Shown in pieces: positions 8,447-17,123 of a DNA stretch of 64,000 nucleotides (within the stretch, counting starts at the first letter, position 1; every line of letters starts with the position of its first letter). Position numbers and translations under genes: made by a program. The stretch comes from Gaiella sp. (GTDB lineage: Bacteria > Actinomycetota > Thermoleophilia > Gaiellales > Gaiellaceae), in NCBI GenBank assembly GCA_027493885.1, contig JAOSJZ010000001.1, forward strand, positions 1,612,001 through 1,676,000. The letters are read 5' to 3'. The notes under the pieces were generated by a model. That model was given only the letters and a program-made list of their open reading frames with translations. It did no database searches and was not told the origin of the DNA.

Positions 8447-9193
8447 GTGACGCGCGCGAGGGCGATCGGCGAGCTCCGCGCCGGCGGGCTCTCGGAGGGC
8501 GACGCGGCGATCGTCGTCGACCATCTGCTCGGCGCCGATGCGGCTGGGCGGCACGGTCACGGGCTGACCCGCATTCCGTGGCTCGTCGACCTGCTCGGCT
8601 CGCAGTGCGACCCCGAGGGCCGGCCCGAGCGCGTCGAGCACACCGAGGGCTTCGAGCGCTGGGAGGGACGCCGTGCGCTCGGCCACCTCGTTCTCTCCGC
8701 GATCTGCGACGGGCTCGTAGCGGAGCCGCCCCAGCGGGCGCGTTTCGTCGTTGCGGAGTCGTGCTTCCCCACCGGGATGCTCGGCGCGTGGGCGCGGCGC
8801 CTGGCGGACGCCGGCCTCGTCGCGATCGTCACCGCGACCTCGCCGCCGCGGCTACCGCATCCCGAAGGCGGCCCGCCGCTCACCGGGACGAACCCGATCG
8901 CGATCGCCGTCCCGGCTGCGGACGGGCGGCCGTTCGTCGCCGACGTCTCGATGGGTGCCGTCACGCACGGCGACGTCCTGCTCGGGCGGGCGCGCCCCGA
9001 AGACCTCGTCCCGTTCGGCGGGCCGCTCGCGCACAAGGCGTTCGCGCTCGCCGCCGGAGTCCAGCTGCTCGTTGCGGCGCTCGCCGGACCGGAGCCCGGC
9101 GCGGTCGTCCTCGCGGCCCGGCCGGCCCACGACCCCGTCCCGGCGTTCCGCGAGCTTGCCGCAGGCCGGCGGCTGCCGGGCGACGCGGGCTAG
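8447..9193 (+). CDS. Short LDH2/malate dehydrogenase-family protein
   Basis: A 248-residue protein of the LDH2/MDH2 oxidoreductase family (NAD(P)-dependent 2-oxoacid/imine reductases). Family landmarks are RHGHGLTRIPWL near residue 38 (the SHGxxR block), PLTGTNPIAIAVP near 145 and MGAVTHGD in place of the DxxTS region. Members normally have 330-360 residues; here most of the central catalytic region and the C-terminal third are shortened, and the frame ends cleanly at TAG. It may be a divergent enzyme or a non-catalytic relative. The GTG start is immediately preceded by a palindrome rather than a clear ribosome-binding site. Confidence 0.7.
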   Translation: MTRARAIGELRAGGLSEGDAAIVVDHLLGADAAGRHGHGLTRIPWLVDLLGSQCDPEGRPERVEHTEGFERWEGRRALGHLVLSAICDGLVAEPPQRARFVVAESCFPTGMLGAWARRLADAGLVAIVTATSPPRLPHPEGGPPLTGTNPIAIAVPAADGRPFVADVSMGAVTHGDVLLGRARPEDLVPFGGPLAHKAFALAAGVQLLVAALAGPEPGAVVLAARPAHDPVPAFRELAAGRRLPGDAG

Positions 9194-9205
9194 CGCCGAC
9201 CCGCC

Positions 9206-10318
9206 TCAGGACGCGCCGGCGTCCTGCGCCTCGTCGCCCCCCTCGAGCGCGGACGCGCCGCGGTTCGCTTTCATCTCCGCGGCCTTCCCCTTCGCGTCGG
9301 CATACGAGTCCTTGACGAGCTTCGAGCCGCCGCTCCAGCCGAAGACGATGCAGATGAGCACCACCGCGAAGCCCACGTTGAACGCGGTCGTGACCAGCTG
9401 CTGGCCGATGGAGTACGCGGTCGCGGTGGTCGAGTCCGTGTAGCTGTCGAGCGCGAACGTGTTGAACGCCTGGTTGACGCCGACGCCGCCGGGCGTGAAC
9501 GAGAGGATGTTGGCGAGCTGGTTCGAGCCGAGCACGCTCATGATCGAGCCGAACGTCACGGGGATCGAGTACGCGGCGAGGAAGACGACGATCACGAGCA
9601 CCTTGGCGGCATAGCCGGCGGCCTGCGGAAGCACGACGAGCTTCAGGTAGGCGCGGACGTCACCGAGGATCGCCGCCCCCTTCTTCGCCCTCGCCCACAT
9701 CTCCTTGACCCAGCGCCAGAAGATCCGGAGCAGGAGGACGACGAGGAAGATCGCGCCGCCGATCGTCCCGAGCGTCAGGACGGGGTGGTTCACGATCGCG
9801 TCGCGCTCGTCGCCGAACTGGAAGTCGAACGAACCCGTGACCTGCGTGAACAGGTAGACGTAGATCAGCGTCCCGATCACGAGGTAGAAGATCTTCTGGA
9901 CGACGTAGCCGGCGAGGATCCCCGGGAAGGTCGAGCCGCGGACGATCGCGACGTACATCACGAGCGTCACGAACGTCCCGATGTTCGCGGGAAGGAAGTT
10001 GTTGAGCGCCACCCCGGCGGCATATGCGGCGAGCACGGGCATGAACTCGACCCCGCCGGGATAGGCGTAGCGCAGGATTCCATACCAGCCGAGGGCGGTC
10101 AGCACCGTCTGCGCTCCCTGGAAGACGCAGCCGAGGACGACGTAGACGAGCGAGATCTCGGTGACGGTGTCCCAGAGCTGTGTGAGCCAGCCCCACACGT
10201 CGACGCCCGCGAGGTGGAGCAGCCCGAGCAGCACCACCAGGCCCGCGATCCAGGCGATGATCTTGACGATCCGGCGCCCCCTGGACGGAGGCTGGAGCGC
10301 GACGGCGACGTCGGACAT
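9206..10318 (-). CDS. Lysylphosphatidylglycerol synthase TM-region (UPF0104) family protein
   Basis: A 370-residue polytopic protein with about eight membrane helices and a charged C-terminal tail. Features include ALNNFLPANIGT (the family's conserved NxxLPxxxG element), ILSFTPGGVGVNQAF (the second PxGxG element) and GYVVQKIFYL. It lacks the cytosolic aminoacyl-transferase domain of MprF, so it resembles the stand-alone flippase-like region. The role in lipid or glycolipid transfer is inferred from the family. It is convergent with the LDH2-family gene and divergent from the next gene. Confidence 0.8.
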   Translation of the reverse strand: MSDVAVALQPPSRGRRIVKIIAWIAGLVVLLGLLHLAGVDVWGWLTQLWDTVTEISLVYVVLGCVFQGAQTVLTALGWYGILRYAYPGGVEFMPVLAAYAAGVALNNFLPANIGTFVTLVMYVAIVRGSTFPGILAGYVVQKIFYLVIGTLIYVYLFTQVTGSFDFQFGDERDAIVNHPVLTLGTIGGAIFLVVLLLRIFWRWVKEMWARAKKGAAILGDVRAYLKLVVLPQAAGYAAKVLVIVVFLAAYSIPVTFGSIMSVLGSNQLANILSFTPGGVGVNQAFNTFALDSYTDSTTATAYSIGQQLVTTAFNVGFAVVLICIVFGWSGGSKLVKDSYADAKGKAAEMKANRGASALEGGDEAQDAGAS

Positions 10319-10368
10319 CGCCGGGAGCGTAAACCCTGCGCCGGCCCCCGATTCCCGCGCGCCCCAGG

Positions 10369-10382
10369 GCCACCCGGGTGAA
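10369..10382. promoter_or_regulatory. CACCCGGGTG palindrome, site 1
   Basis: A CACCCGGGTG core extended on one side only (CACCCGGGTGAA), about 85 bases before the start of the membrane protein at 10465. The half-site GCGGGTGATTACC follows about 20 bases later. It is one of four such cores in a 6.7-kb stretch, all similarly placed relative to plus-strand genes. Confidence 0.5.
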
Positions 10383-10464
10383 TCGCGATGGCGTGCGGGT
10401 GATTACCGATGCCCGCGCGGCAGCCGGGCCGTAGCCTCGAGGGGCGCGACAACGGAGGTGGACC

Positions 10465-11109
10465 ATGTGGAAGGGCAATGCGCGGGAGTTCGGCGCCATC
10501 CCGATCGTGCTCGCCGTCCTCGGAGCCCTGGCGCTGGTCATGCTCGCCTACACCCAGGGGCTCTGGGCGTGGCTCGCGCTCGGCGCGATCATGCTGGCCG
10601 GGCTCGTCGGCATCGCGGCCTACCGGGCCGCGACGCCCCACCACCCGTCCGCCGCCTCGTCGCCGCGAGTCGAGCGAGAACCGGTCGCGCGAGACGGCGT
10701 TCATCGCGTCCTCGTCGTCGCCGACGAGGCGTGCGCGCCCGGACAGCTCGGAACCGCGCTCGCACAGCACCCGCACCCTGGGCCGACCGAGGTGTTCGTC
10801 GTCGCGCCCGCTCTCGGGTCGCGCACCGCCCGCTGGACGGGCGACGACCGGCCCTATGAGGAGGCGGCGCGCCATCTCGACACCACCCTCGAGGCGCTCC
10901 GGGAGCTGCGCGTCCGGGCAGACGGCCGGATCGCGTCGCACGACCCGCTCCAGGCCGCCGACGACGGGCTGCGCGAGTTTCCCGCAGACGAGATCGTGTT
11001 CGCGGTCCACCCCGACGGGGAGGCCAACTGGCTGGAGCGCGACGTGCTCGAGTCGGCGCGCGCCCGCTACCCGGTTCCCGTCACCGCCCTCACGGTCGCC
11101 CGATCGTGA
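10465..11109 (+). CDS. Membrane-anchored protein with cytosolic alpha/beta domain
   Basis: A 214-residue protein with two N-terminal membrane helices (residues 12-31 and 34-52) and a soluble domain beginning VHRVLVVADEA near residue 80. The soluble part alternates strands and helices (TEVFVVAPAL, DEIVFAVHPDGEANWLERDV, VPVTALTVA) and has the feel of a universal-stress or related nucleotide-binding fold, but no ATP motif is clear and I do not name a family. A strong GGAGGTG precedes the ATG. It is 28 bp upstream of the AhpD/CMD-type gene and probably co-transcribed with it. Confidence 0.65.
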   Translation: MWKGNAREFGAIPIVLAVLGALALVMLAYTQGLWAWLALGAIMLAGLVGIAAYRAATPHHPSAASSPRVEREPVARDGVHRVLVVADEACAPGQLGTALAQHPHPGPTEVFVVAPALGSRTARWTGDDRPYEEAARHLDTTLEALRELRVRADGRIASHDPLQAADDGLREFPADEIVFAVHPDGEANWLERDVLESARARYPVPVTALTVARS

Positions 11110-11137
11110 GGCACACCGAAGAGACGAAGGAGCACCC

Positions 11138-11467
11138 ATGCCGAAGGATGTCACCGAGACACCCGTCCTCGACCTGCTCGCGACGATGACGGCAGCCTCG
11201 TTCGAGGCCTCGAGCCTCGACCCCGAAGCGCTCATGCTCGTGCGCATCGCGGCGCTCGCCGCGGTCGATGCACCGCCCGCCTCGTACATGTTGAACCTCG
11301 CCATGGCGAAGGAGCTCGAGATCGACGAGGAGAAGGTCCGCGGCGTCTTCGCGGCGATCGCGCCGATCGTCGGCACGGCCCGCGTCGCCTCGGCGATGGG
11401 CAACATCGTCCGCGCGCTCGGGCTCGCGATCGAGCTCGCCGAGCTGGAGGAGGAGATCGAGGCGTAA
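11138..11467 (+). CDS. Carboxymuconolactone decarboxylase/AhpD-like protein
   Basis: A 109-residue helical protein resembling the CMD family (PF02627): a VRIAALAAVDAPPASYMLNL stretch followed by GVFAAIAPIVGTARVASAMG. AhpD-type members use a CxxC pair as a peroxidase reductant; no cysteine is present here, so a redox role is unlikely and this is better called CMD-like. An AGGAG-type site precedes the ATG. A strong hairpin terminator follows it. Confidence 0.65.
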   Translation: MPKDVTETPVLDLLATMTAASFEASSLDPEALMLVRIAALAAVDAPPASYMLNLAMAKELEIDEEKVRGVFAAIAPIVGTARVASAMGNIVRALGLAIELAELEEEIEA

Positions 11468-11483
11468 GCCTGGGACCAACCGC

Positions 11484-11521
11484 GGCGGGAGGGGCCTGCC
11501 GTGGTGCCGGCCCCTCCCGCC
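11484..11521 (+). terminator. Strong hairpin terminator
   Basis: A perfect 13-bp stem, GGCGGGAGGGGCC with GGCCCCTCCCGCC, around a 12-base loop, 17 bases after the CMD-like gene. It isolates that operon from the arylsulfatase unit. Confidence 0.75.
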
Positions 11522-11543
11522 CAGGCACCGCCGCCGCCGGCGC

Positions 11544-11557
11544 TTCACCCGGGTGAA
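11544..11557. promoter_or_regulatory. TTCACCCGGGTGAA palindrome, site 2
   Basis: A perfect 14-bp palindrome between the terminator and the arylsulfatase, about 107 bases before its ATG. It is the best-conserved of the four related sites. Confidence 0.55.
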
Positions 11558-11663
11558 CCTCGTCCGCAGCGACGGCGCACGCCGGTGCCGGCTGGGACGA
11601 TCGAAGGACGGTCGAGACGCCATCCTCGACCGTACCCACCTGCGACTCAGGAGGCACACGACC

Positions 11664-14027
11664 ATGAGCGACGTCGACGACCGTTCGATCCTTCCCGTCC
11701 CTGACCGGGACGAGCCCGGGCCGACGATCCTGGATGCCAAGGATCCCGCGGCGACCTTCCCGGCCATCGAGCCGGTACGACCGCCTGCCGAAGCCCCCAA
11801 CGTCCTCATCGTGCTGCTCGACGACGCCGGCTTCGCCGCCTCGAGCGCGTTCGGCGGCCCGTGCTCGACACCGACGGCCGAACGGCTCGCCGCGGGCGGC
11901 CTGAAGTACAACCGCTTCCACACGACTGCGCTCTGCTCGCCGACGAGGCAGGCCCTCCTGACCGGTCGCAACCACCACACCGTCGGCATGGGCGGGATCA
12001 CCGAGATCGCGACCTCGGCGCCCGGTTACACCTCGATGCGACCCAACACCTGCGCGCCGCTCGCAGAGACGCTACGGCTGAACGGGTACTCGACCGCGCA
12101 GTTCGGTAAGTGCCACGAGGTACCCGTCTGGGAGACGAGCCCGATGGGCCCGTTCGACCGCTGGCCGAGCCCCGGCGGGGGGTTCGAGTACTTCTACGGG
12201 TTCATCGGCGGCGAGGCGAACCAGTGGTACCCGGCGCTCTACGAGGGAACGATCCCGGTGGAGCCCGACCGGACGCCGGAAGAGGGCTACCACCTGACGG
12301 AGGACATCGCCGACAAGGCGATCAAGTGGGTCCGCCAGCAGAAGGCCCTGATGCCCGACAAACCGTTCTTCGTCTACTTCGCCCCAGGCGCGACGCACGC
12401 GCCGCACCACGTGCCGGCGGAGTGGTCGGACAGGTACAAGGGGGCCTTCGACGACGGCTGGGACGCGCTCCGCGAGCGGATCTTCGAGCGGCAGAAGGAG
12501 CTCGGCGTGATCCCGGGCGACGCGGAGCTGACGGCCCGGCCGGCAGAGATCCCCGCCTGGGAGGAGATGGCCGACGACCTCAAGCCCGTGCTCGCGCGGC
12601 AGATGGAGGTGTACGCGGGCTTCCTCGAGCACACCGATCACCACGTCGGGCGGCTCGTGGACGCCCTCGACGACCTGGGCGTGCTCGAGGACACGCTCGT
12701 CTACTACATCGTCGGCGACAACGGCGCGAGCGCCGAGGGCACGACCCGCGGGACCTTCAACGAGTACTTCATGCTGAACGGCGCCGCCGACATGGAGACG
12801 GTCGAGATGATGGCCGGGAACATCGACGCGTTCGGAACCCCGGAGGCGTACAACCACTATGCGGTGGGCTGGGCGCATGCGCTCGACACGCCGTACCAGT
12901 GGACGAAGCAGGTGGCCTCGCACTGGGGCGGGACACGCAACGGCACCGTCGTCCACTGGCCGCGCGGCTTCGAGGCGAGGGGCGAGGTTCGCACCCAGTT
13001 CCACCACGTGATCGACGTCGCCCCGACGGTGCTCGCGGTGGCGGGCCTGCCCGAGCCGAAGGTCGTCCACGGCGTCGAGCAGCGGCCGATCGAGGGCGTG
13101 AGCATGGCGTACACGTTCGAAGACCCGTCCGCGGCGGAGCGCCGGACGACGCAGTACTTCGAGATGTTCGTCAACCGGGGTGTCTACCACGAGGGCTGGA
13201 CGGCCGTGACGCGGCACTCGACCCCGTGGGTGATGGGCCCGCTGCCGCGGATCGACGAGGACGTCTGGGAGCTGTACGACACGAACACGGACTGGACGCA
13301 GGCCAGGGACCTCGCCGCGGAGATGCCCGAGAAGCTCGCCGAGCTCCAGGAGCTGTTCCTCGAGGAGGCGCGCAAGCACAACGTGCTTCCACTCGACGAC
13401 CGGCGCGTGGAGCGGCTCGACCCCGAGACCTCGGGCCGGCCGACGCTGATCAAGGGCTCCTCGCAGCTGCTCTTCGCGGGCATGGGCCGGCTCAGCGAGG
13501 CCTCGCTCCTCAACATCAAGAACAAGTCGCACGCGGTGACGGCCGAGATCCTCGTCCCGGAGGGCGGCGCGAGTGGTGTCCTCGTCGCCCAGGGAGGCGC
13601 GTTCGGCGGCTGGTCGCTCTACCTCCACGAAGGGCGGCCGACGTACTGCTACAGCTTCTTCGGCGTCCGGCGCTTCAAGGTCGCGGCCGACGCGCCCGTC
13701 GCCGCCGGCAGGCACCAGGTCCGCATGGAGTTCGCCTACGACGGAGGCGGCCTGGCGAAGGGCGGCGGCGTGACGCTCTACGTCGACGGCGAGAACGTCG
13801 CAGCGGGCCGGGTCGAGCACACCCAGCCGCTGATCTTCTCCGCCGACGAGACCGCGGACGTCGGGCACGAGACGGGCACGACGGTGAGCGACGACTACGA
13901 CGCCGGGTCGAGCCGGTTCACCGGCACGATCGACTGGGTGCAGATCGACCTCGGCGAGGACGCCGGCGACGCCGACCACCTGATCTCCCCGGAGGAGCGG
14001 TTGCGCATCGCCATGGCGCGCCAGTAG
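11664..14027 (+). CDS. Type I arylsulfatase (formylglycine sulfatase)
   Basis: A 787-residue sulfatase that hydrolyses sulfate esters. The metal site begins LIVLLDDAGF, and the nucleophile motif C-S-P-T-R is at Cys91, within ALCSPTRQALLTGR; the Cys (not Ser) must be converted to formylglycine. Further conserved elements are QFGKCHE, TDHHVGRL, GDNGAS and HWGGTRNG. After the sulfatase core (to ~residue 600) a beta-rich C-terminal region resembles a LamG/concanavalin domain. No signal peptide is visible. The ATG with an AGGAGG-like site is chosen over upstream shadow sequence. The maturase gene lies 100 bp downstream. Confidence 0.93.
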   Translation: MSDVDDRSILPVPDRDEPGPTILDAKDPAATFPAIEPVRPPAEAPNVLIVLLDDAGFAASSAFGGPCSTPTAERLAAGGLKYNRFHTTALCSPTRQALLTGRNHHTVGMGGITEIATSAPGYTSMRPNTCAPLAETLRLNGYSTAQFGKCHEVPVWETSPMGPFDRWPSPGGGFEYFYGFIGGEANQWYPALYEGTIPVEPDRTPEEGYHLTEDIADKAIKWVRQQKALMPDKPFFVYFAPGATHAPHHVPAEWSDRYKGAFDDGWDALRERIFERQKELGVIPGDAELTARPAEIPAWEEMADDLKPVLARQMEVYAGFLEHTDHHVGRLVDALDDLGVLEDTLVYYIVGDNGASAEGTTRGTFNEYFMLNGAADMETVEMMAGNIDAFGTPEAYNHYAVGWAHALDTPYQWTKQVASHWGGTRNGTVVHWPRGFEARGEVRTQFHHVIDVAPTVLAVAGLPEPKVVHGVEQRPIEGVSMAYTFEDPSAAERRTTQYFEMFVNRGVYHEGWTAVTRHSTPWVMGPLPRIDEDVWELYDTNTDWTQARDLAAEMPEKLAELQELFLEEARKHNVLPLDDRRVERLDPETSGRPTLIKGSSQLLFAGMGRLSEASLLNIKNKSHAVTAEILVPEGGASGVLVAQGGAFGGWSLYLHEGRPTYCYSFFGVRRFKVAADAPVAAGRHQVRMEFAYDGGGLAKGGGVTLYVDGENVAAGRVEHTQPLIFSADETADVGHETGTTVSDDYDAGSSRFTGTIDWVQIDLGEDAGDADHLISPEERLRIAMARQ

Positions 14028-14127
14028 CCGAGGCGGGACACGAGGCCGCCATGCGGAAGACGAGGACGACAGTCACCACTGACGCCGACGGCGACGAGGC
14101 GGTCCCGTTCCTGACCGCGATACCCGG

Positions 14128-15477
14128 ATGAGCGCGAGGGCTCGACACTCGCCCACGTCGTTTCACCTGCTCGCGAAGCCGACGGGGGCGGTCTGCAACC
14201 TCGACTGCGCGTACTGCTTCTTCCTCTCGAAGGAGATGCTGTACCCGGGCTCTCGCTTCCGGATGGCGGACGACCTGCTCGAGACGTACGTCCGGCAGCT
14301 GATCGAAGCGCACTCGCGTGTGCCGGAGGTGACGATCGCCTGGCAGGGCGGCGAGCCGACGCTGATGGGGCTCGACTTCTTCCGGCGCTCCGTCGAGCTC
14401 GCCGAGCGCCATCTCCGACCCGGCCAGCGCGCCGTCTACACGATCCAGACGAACGGGACGCTGCTCGACCCCGAGTGGGCCGCGTTCCTCCGGGAGCACG
14501 GATTCCTCGTGGGAATCTCGATCGACGGGCCGCGCGAGCTGCACGATGCCTACCGCGTGAACAAGGGCGGCAAGGGCTCCTTCGACCAGGTCATGCAAGG
14601 GCTCGGCCACCTGCGCGAGGCCGGCGTGGAGTGGAACGCGCTCACGACGATCCACGCCGCGAACGCCGGCCGCGGGGGCGAGGTGTATCGCTTTCTGCGG
14701 GACGAATGTCGTGCACGGTTCGTGCAGCTGATCCCGATCATCGAGCGCGTCGCCGAGGCCGACGGGGAGGACACGGTGCCGTGGGCCTCGTGGCGCGACC
14801 GGCCGCTATACGTGCAGGAAGGGGACCGCGTCACCGGGCGTTCCGTCACCGCCGAGCAGTACGGGCGGTTCCTGATCGACGTGTTCGAGGAGTGGGTGCG
14901 CCGGGACGTCGGCGAGGTGTACGTGCAGCTGTTCGACGTGGCGCTCGCGAACTGGGTCGGCGAGCCACCCGGCCTCTGCGTCCACTCCGAGACGTGCGGC
15001 CTCGCGCTCGCGCTCGAGCACACCGGCGACGTCTACTCCTGCGACCACTTCGTCGAGCCGCGCTTCAGGCTGGGCAACGTTCGCGAGACGCACATGCTCG
15101 AGCTCGTGGCGTCGCAGCGGCAGCGGCGGTTCGGGCTCGACAAGCGGGACACGCTTCCCCGCTACTGCCGCGAGTGCGACGTCCGCTTTGCCTGCCACGG
15201 GGGCTGCCCGAAGGACCGCTTCGTTCGCACGCCCGACGGCGAGCCCGGCCTCAACTACCTGTGCGCCGGGTACAAGGCGTTCTTCCACCATGTCGAGCGG
15301 CCGATGCGGTTCATGGCCGAGCAGCTCCGCCACGGACGAGCACCCGCGGAGCTCATGCGGGTCTACGCCACGGAGGACGCCCACCGCGGTCGCAACGACC
15401 ACTGCACCTGCGGGTCGGGGCGGAAGTGGAAGCACTGCCACGGCGCGCATACGCCGACCATGGCTTCACCCGGGTGA
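14128..15477 (+). CDS. Anaerobic-type sulfatase maturase (radical SAM/SPASM) with C-terminal SEC-C motif
   Basis: A 449-residue anSME-like enzyme that oxidises the sulfatase Cys to formylglycine. The radical-SAM cluster motif CNLDCAYC is at ~residues 22-29, and AWQGGEPTLMGLDFF supplies the SAM-binding GGEP. The C-terminal half carries the SPASM cysteines (CGLALALEHTGDVYSCDHF and the C..C...CHGGC cluster). The last ~20 residues form a zinc-binding SEC-C motif (CTCGSGRKWKHC), which is unusual in maturases and may recruit another protein. It is next to its presumed substrate gene, so the pair is a self-contained sulfatase module. Confidence 0.92.
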   Translation: MSARARHSPTSFHLLAKPTGAVCNLDCAYCFFLSKEMLYPGSRFRMADDLLETYVRQLIEAHSRVPEVTIAWQGGEPTLMGLDFFRRSVELAERHLRPGQRAVYTIQTNGTLLDPEWAAFLREHGFLVGISIDGPRELHDAYRVNKGGKGSFDQVMQGLGHLREAGVEWNALTTIHAANAGRGGEVYRFLRDECRARFVQLIPIIERVAEADGEDTVPWASWRDRPLYVQEGDRVTGRSVTAEQYGRFLIDVFEEWVRRDVGEVYVQLFDVALANWVGEPPGLCVHSETCGLALALEHTGDVYSCDHFVEPRFRLGNVRETHMLELVASQRQRRFGLDKRDTLPRYCRECDVRFACHGGCPKDRFVRTPDGEPGLNYLCAGYKAFFHHVERPMRFMAEQLRHGRAPAELMRVYATEDAHRGRNDHCTCGSGRKWKHCHGAHTPTMASPG

Positions 15478-15478
15478 T
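15465..15478. promoter_or_regulatory. TTCACCCGGGTGAT palindrome, site 3
   Basis: A 14-bp near-palindrome overlapping the last codons of the maturase gene, followed at once by a half-site CCACCCGG. It ends about 80 bases before the AI-2E start, so it most likely serves that downstream gene. Confidence 0.5.
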
Positions 15479-15558
15479 TCCACCCGGAGCGCCTCCCGGT
15501 CACCATTCGCCGGAGTACGTTCCCGCCCGGAGCTATCCGACGAGCGGAGGCGGTGCAG

Positions 15559-16758
15559 GTGAAGCTGGGGTTCCTCGATCGGCTCGCGAAGCGCGACGGC
15601 GGACCCGACGTCGCGCCCCCGTCCGTGGGTGCGGCCCCGACCGTCGTCCAGATCGACGCGACATCGCTCTCGCGCATCTTCTCGGCCCCGCTGTGGCTCC
15701 GCGATCTCGGCCTGCTCGCATGGTTCCTCGTCGGCGTCTCGATCCTGCTCGTCGGGCTCGTCTGGCTGCTCGACCTGACCTCGACGATCGTCGTCCCGGT
15801 CACGCTCGGCGCGATCCTCGCGACGGTCTCAGGGCCGCTCGTGACGAAGCTCGAGCACCATCGCCTTCCCCGGGCGGCGGGAGCGGCGATCGTGCTCGTC
15901 GGCCTGCTCGCGATCGCGGTCGTGATCGCGCTGATGGTCTTCGGCGGGATCTTCGAGCAGTCGTCCCAGATCAAGGCGGCCGCGAACGAGGCGGTCGACA
16001 AGGTCCAGGGCTGGATGAACGACGCCGGTGCCGGGGGGACGTCATCGACGGCGGAGCAGGTGAAGAGCTCGGCGGCGGAGACCGGCAAGACGCTGCTGCA
16101 GGGCGTCTCCGAGGGGATCAAGGGCTTGACCTCGCTCGTGTTCTTCCTGACGTTCACCGCCTTCTCGACGTTCTTCCTGTTGAAGGACGGCCCGACGGTG
16201 CGGCGGTTCGTCGACAGCAACCTGGGAGTGCCGCGCGAGGTCGCCACGATCATCACCGGGAACGTGATGAGGTCGCTCCGGCGGTACTTTCTCGGCGTCA
16301 GCTACGTGGCCGCGTTCAACGCCGTGGTCGTCGGGCTCGCGGCGCTCGTCCTCGACGTGCCGCTCGCGGGCACGATCGCGGTGGTCGTCTTCGTCACGGC
16401 GTACGTCCCGTTCATCGGCGCCTTCGTCTCGGGCGCGTTCGCCGTGATCCTCACGCTCGCGGCCCAGGGCACGACGAGCGCCGTGATCATGCTCGTGGTC
16501 GTGATCCTCGCGAACGGCCTCTTGCAGAACATCGTCCAGCCGATCGCCTTCGGTGCGACGCTCGACCTGAACCCGCTCGTCGTCCTCATCGTCACGATCG
16601 GCTTCGGCAGCCTCTTCGGGATGATCGGGATGATCCTCGCCGCGCCGCTCACGTCGGCCGCGATCCACATCAGCCGGGAGCTGGCGCAGGCGAAAGCGGC
16701 GCAGGCCGCGGCGGAGCGACCGCCGCCGACACCCGAGCCCGGTCCCGCGGCGGCCTGA
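15559..16758 (+). CDS. AI-2E/TqsA/YdiK-family transporter
   Basis: A polytopic protein of about 399 residues in the AI-2E family (PF01594). It has an N-terminal pair of helices, an amphipathic coiled periplasmic-like region (residues ~135-185), then a block of helices with the family's late signature LQNIVQPIAFGATLDLNPLVVL and IGMILAAPLTSA. A GGAGG lies too close to the first GTG, so the GTG six bases later (MKLGFLDRL) is preferred. Family members export small molecules or act as Na+/H+ antiporters. The C-terminus is Ala/Pro-rich. Confidence 0.82.
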   Translation: MKLGFLDRLAKRDGGPDVAPPSVGAAPTVVQIDATSLSRIFSAPLWLRDLGLLAWFLVGVSILLVGLVWLLDLTSTIVVPVTLGAILATVSGPLVTKLEHHRLPRAAGAAIVLVGLLAIAVVIALMVFGGIFEQSSQIKAAANEAVDKVQGWMNDAGAGGTSSTAEQVKSSAAETGKTLLQGVSEGIKGLTSLVFFLTFTAFSTFFLLKDGPTVRRFVDSNLGVPREVATIITGNVMRSLRRYFLGVSYVAAFNAVVVGLAALVLDVPLAGTIAVVVFVTAYVPFIGAFVSGAFAVILTLAAQGTTSAVIMLVVVILANGLLQNIVQPIAFGATLDLNPLVVLIVTIGFGSLFGMIGMILAAPLTSAAIHISRELAQAKAAQAAAERPPPTPEPGPAAA

Positions 16759-16814
16759 CTCGCCTCCGGACGGAGCACGTCGGCCGGCGCGGTCGCCGGC
16801 TCCGTTCTCGCCGT

Positions 16815-17060
16815 TCTCCCCCGCGACGCTCACGAGCCGCAGCCCGAGGTCGGCGATCCGCTCGAGTGAGAAGACGCGCCGCGAGGGGTCGTTGTCGCCC
16901 GTCTCGAGCGACACCCAGGCGACCGCGCCGTCGTGCCGGGCGCACCACGACTCGACGAGCAGCGTCTTCCCGAAGCCGACGGGCGCGTCGACGAGCGTCA
17001 ACGGGGCCTCGGCCAAGCAGGTCCGGCCCGACCGGCTCACCCGGGTGAGAGGCTCACGCG
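16815..17060 (-). pseudogene. Remnant of a LuxR/MalT-type (STAND) regulator
   Basis: On the minus strand an ~80-residue fragment reads LAEAPLTLVDAPVGFGKTLL, then WVSLETGDNDPSRRVFSL. This is the Walker A and following strand of MalT/LuxR-type STAND ATPase regulators. The rest of the NTPase, the TPR region and the LuxR DNA-binding domain are missing. It fills the ~360-bp gap between the AI-2E and SHOCT genes and is not expected to be functional. Confidence 0.6.
17036..17049. promoter_or_regulatory. CTCACCCGGGTGAG palindrome, site 4
   Basis: A perfect 14-bp palindrome about 75 bases before the SHOCT-protein start, at the upstream edge of the regulator remnant. Confidence 0.55.
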
Positions 17061-17123
17061 GTGCGCGCCACGCGGGCACGAATGACGGAGAATGGGCGGC
17101 AACTCGGAACAGGGAGGTGGACG

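Noticed and set aside
12072-13979. Long minus-strand frame opposite the arylsulfatase
   Set aside because: Composition (Val/Arg/Asp-rich, no motifs) is that of an antisense shadow in high-GC DNA.
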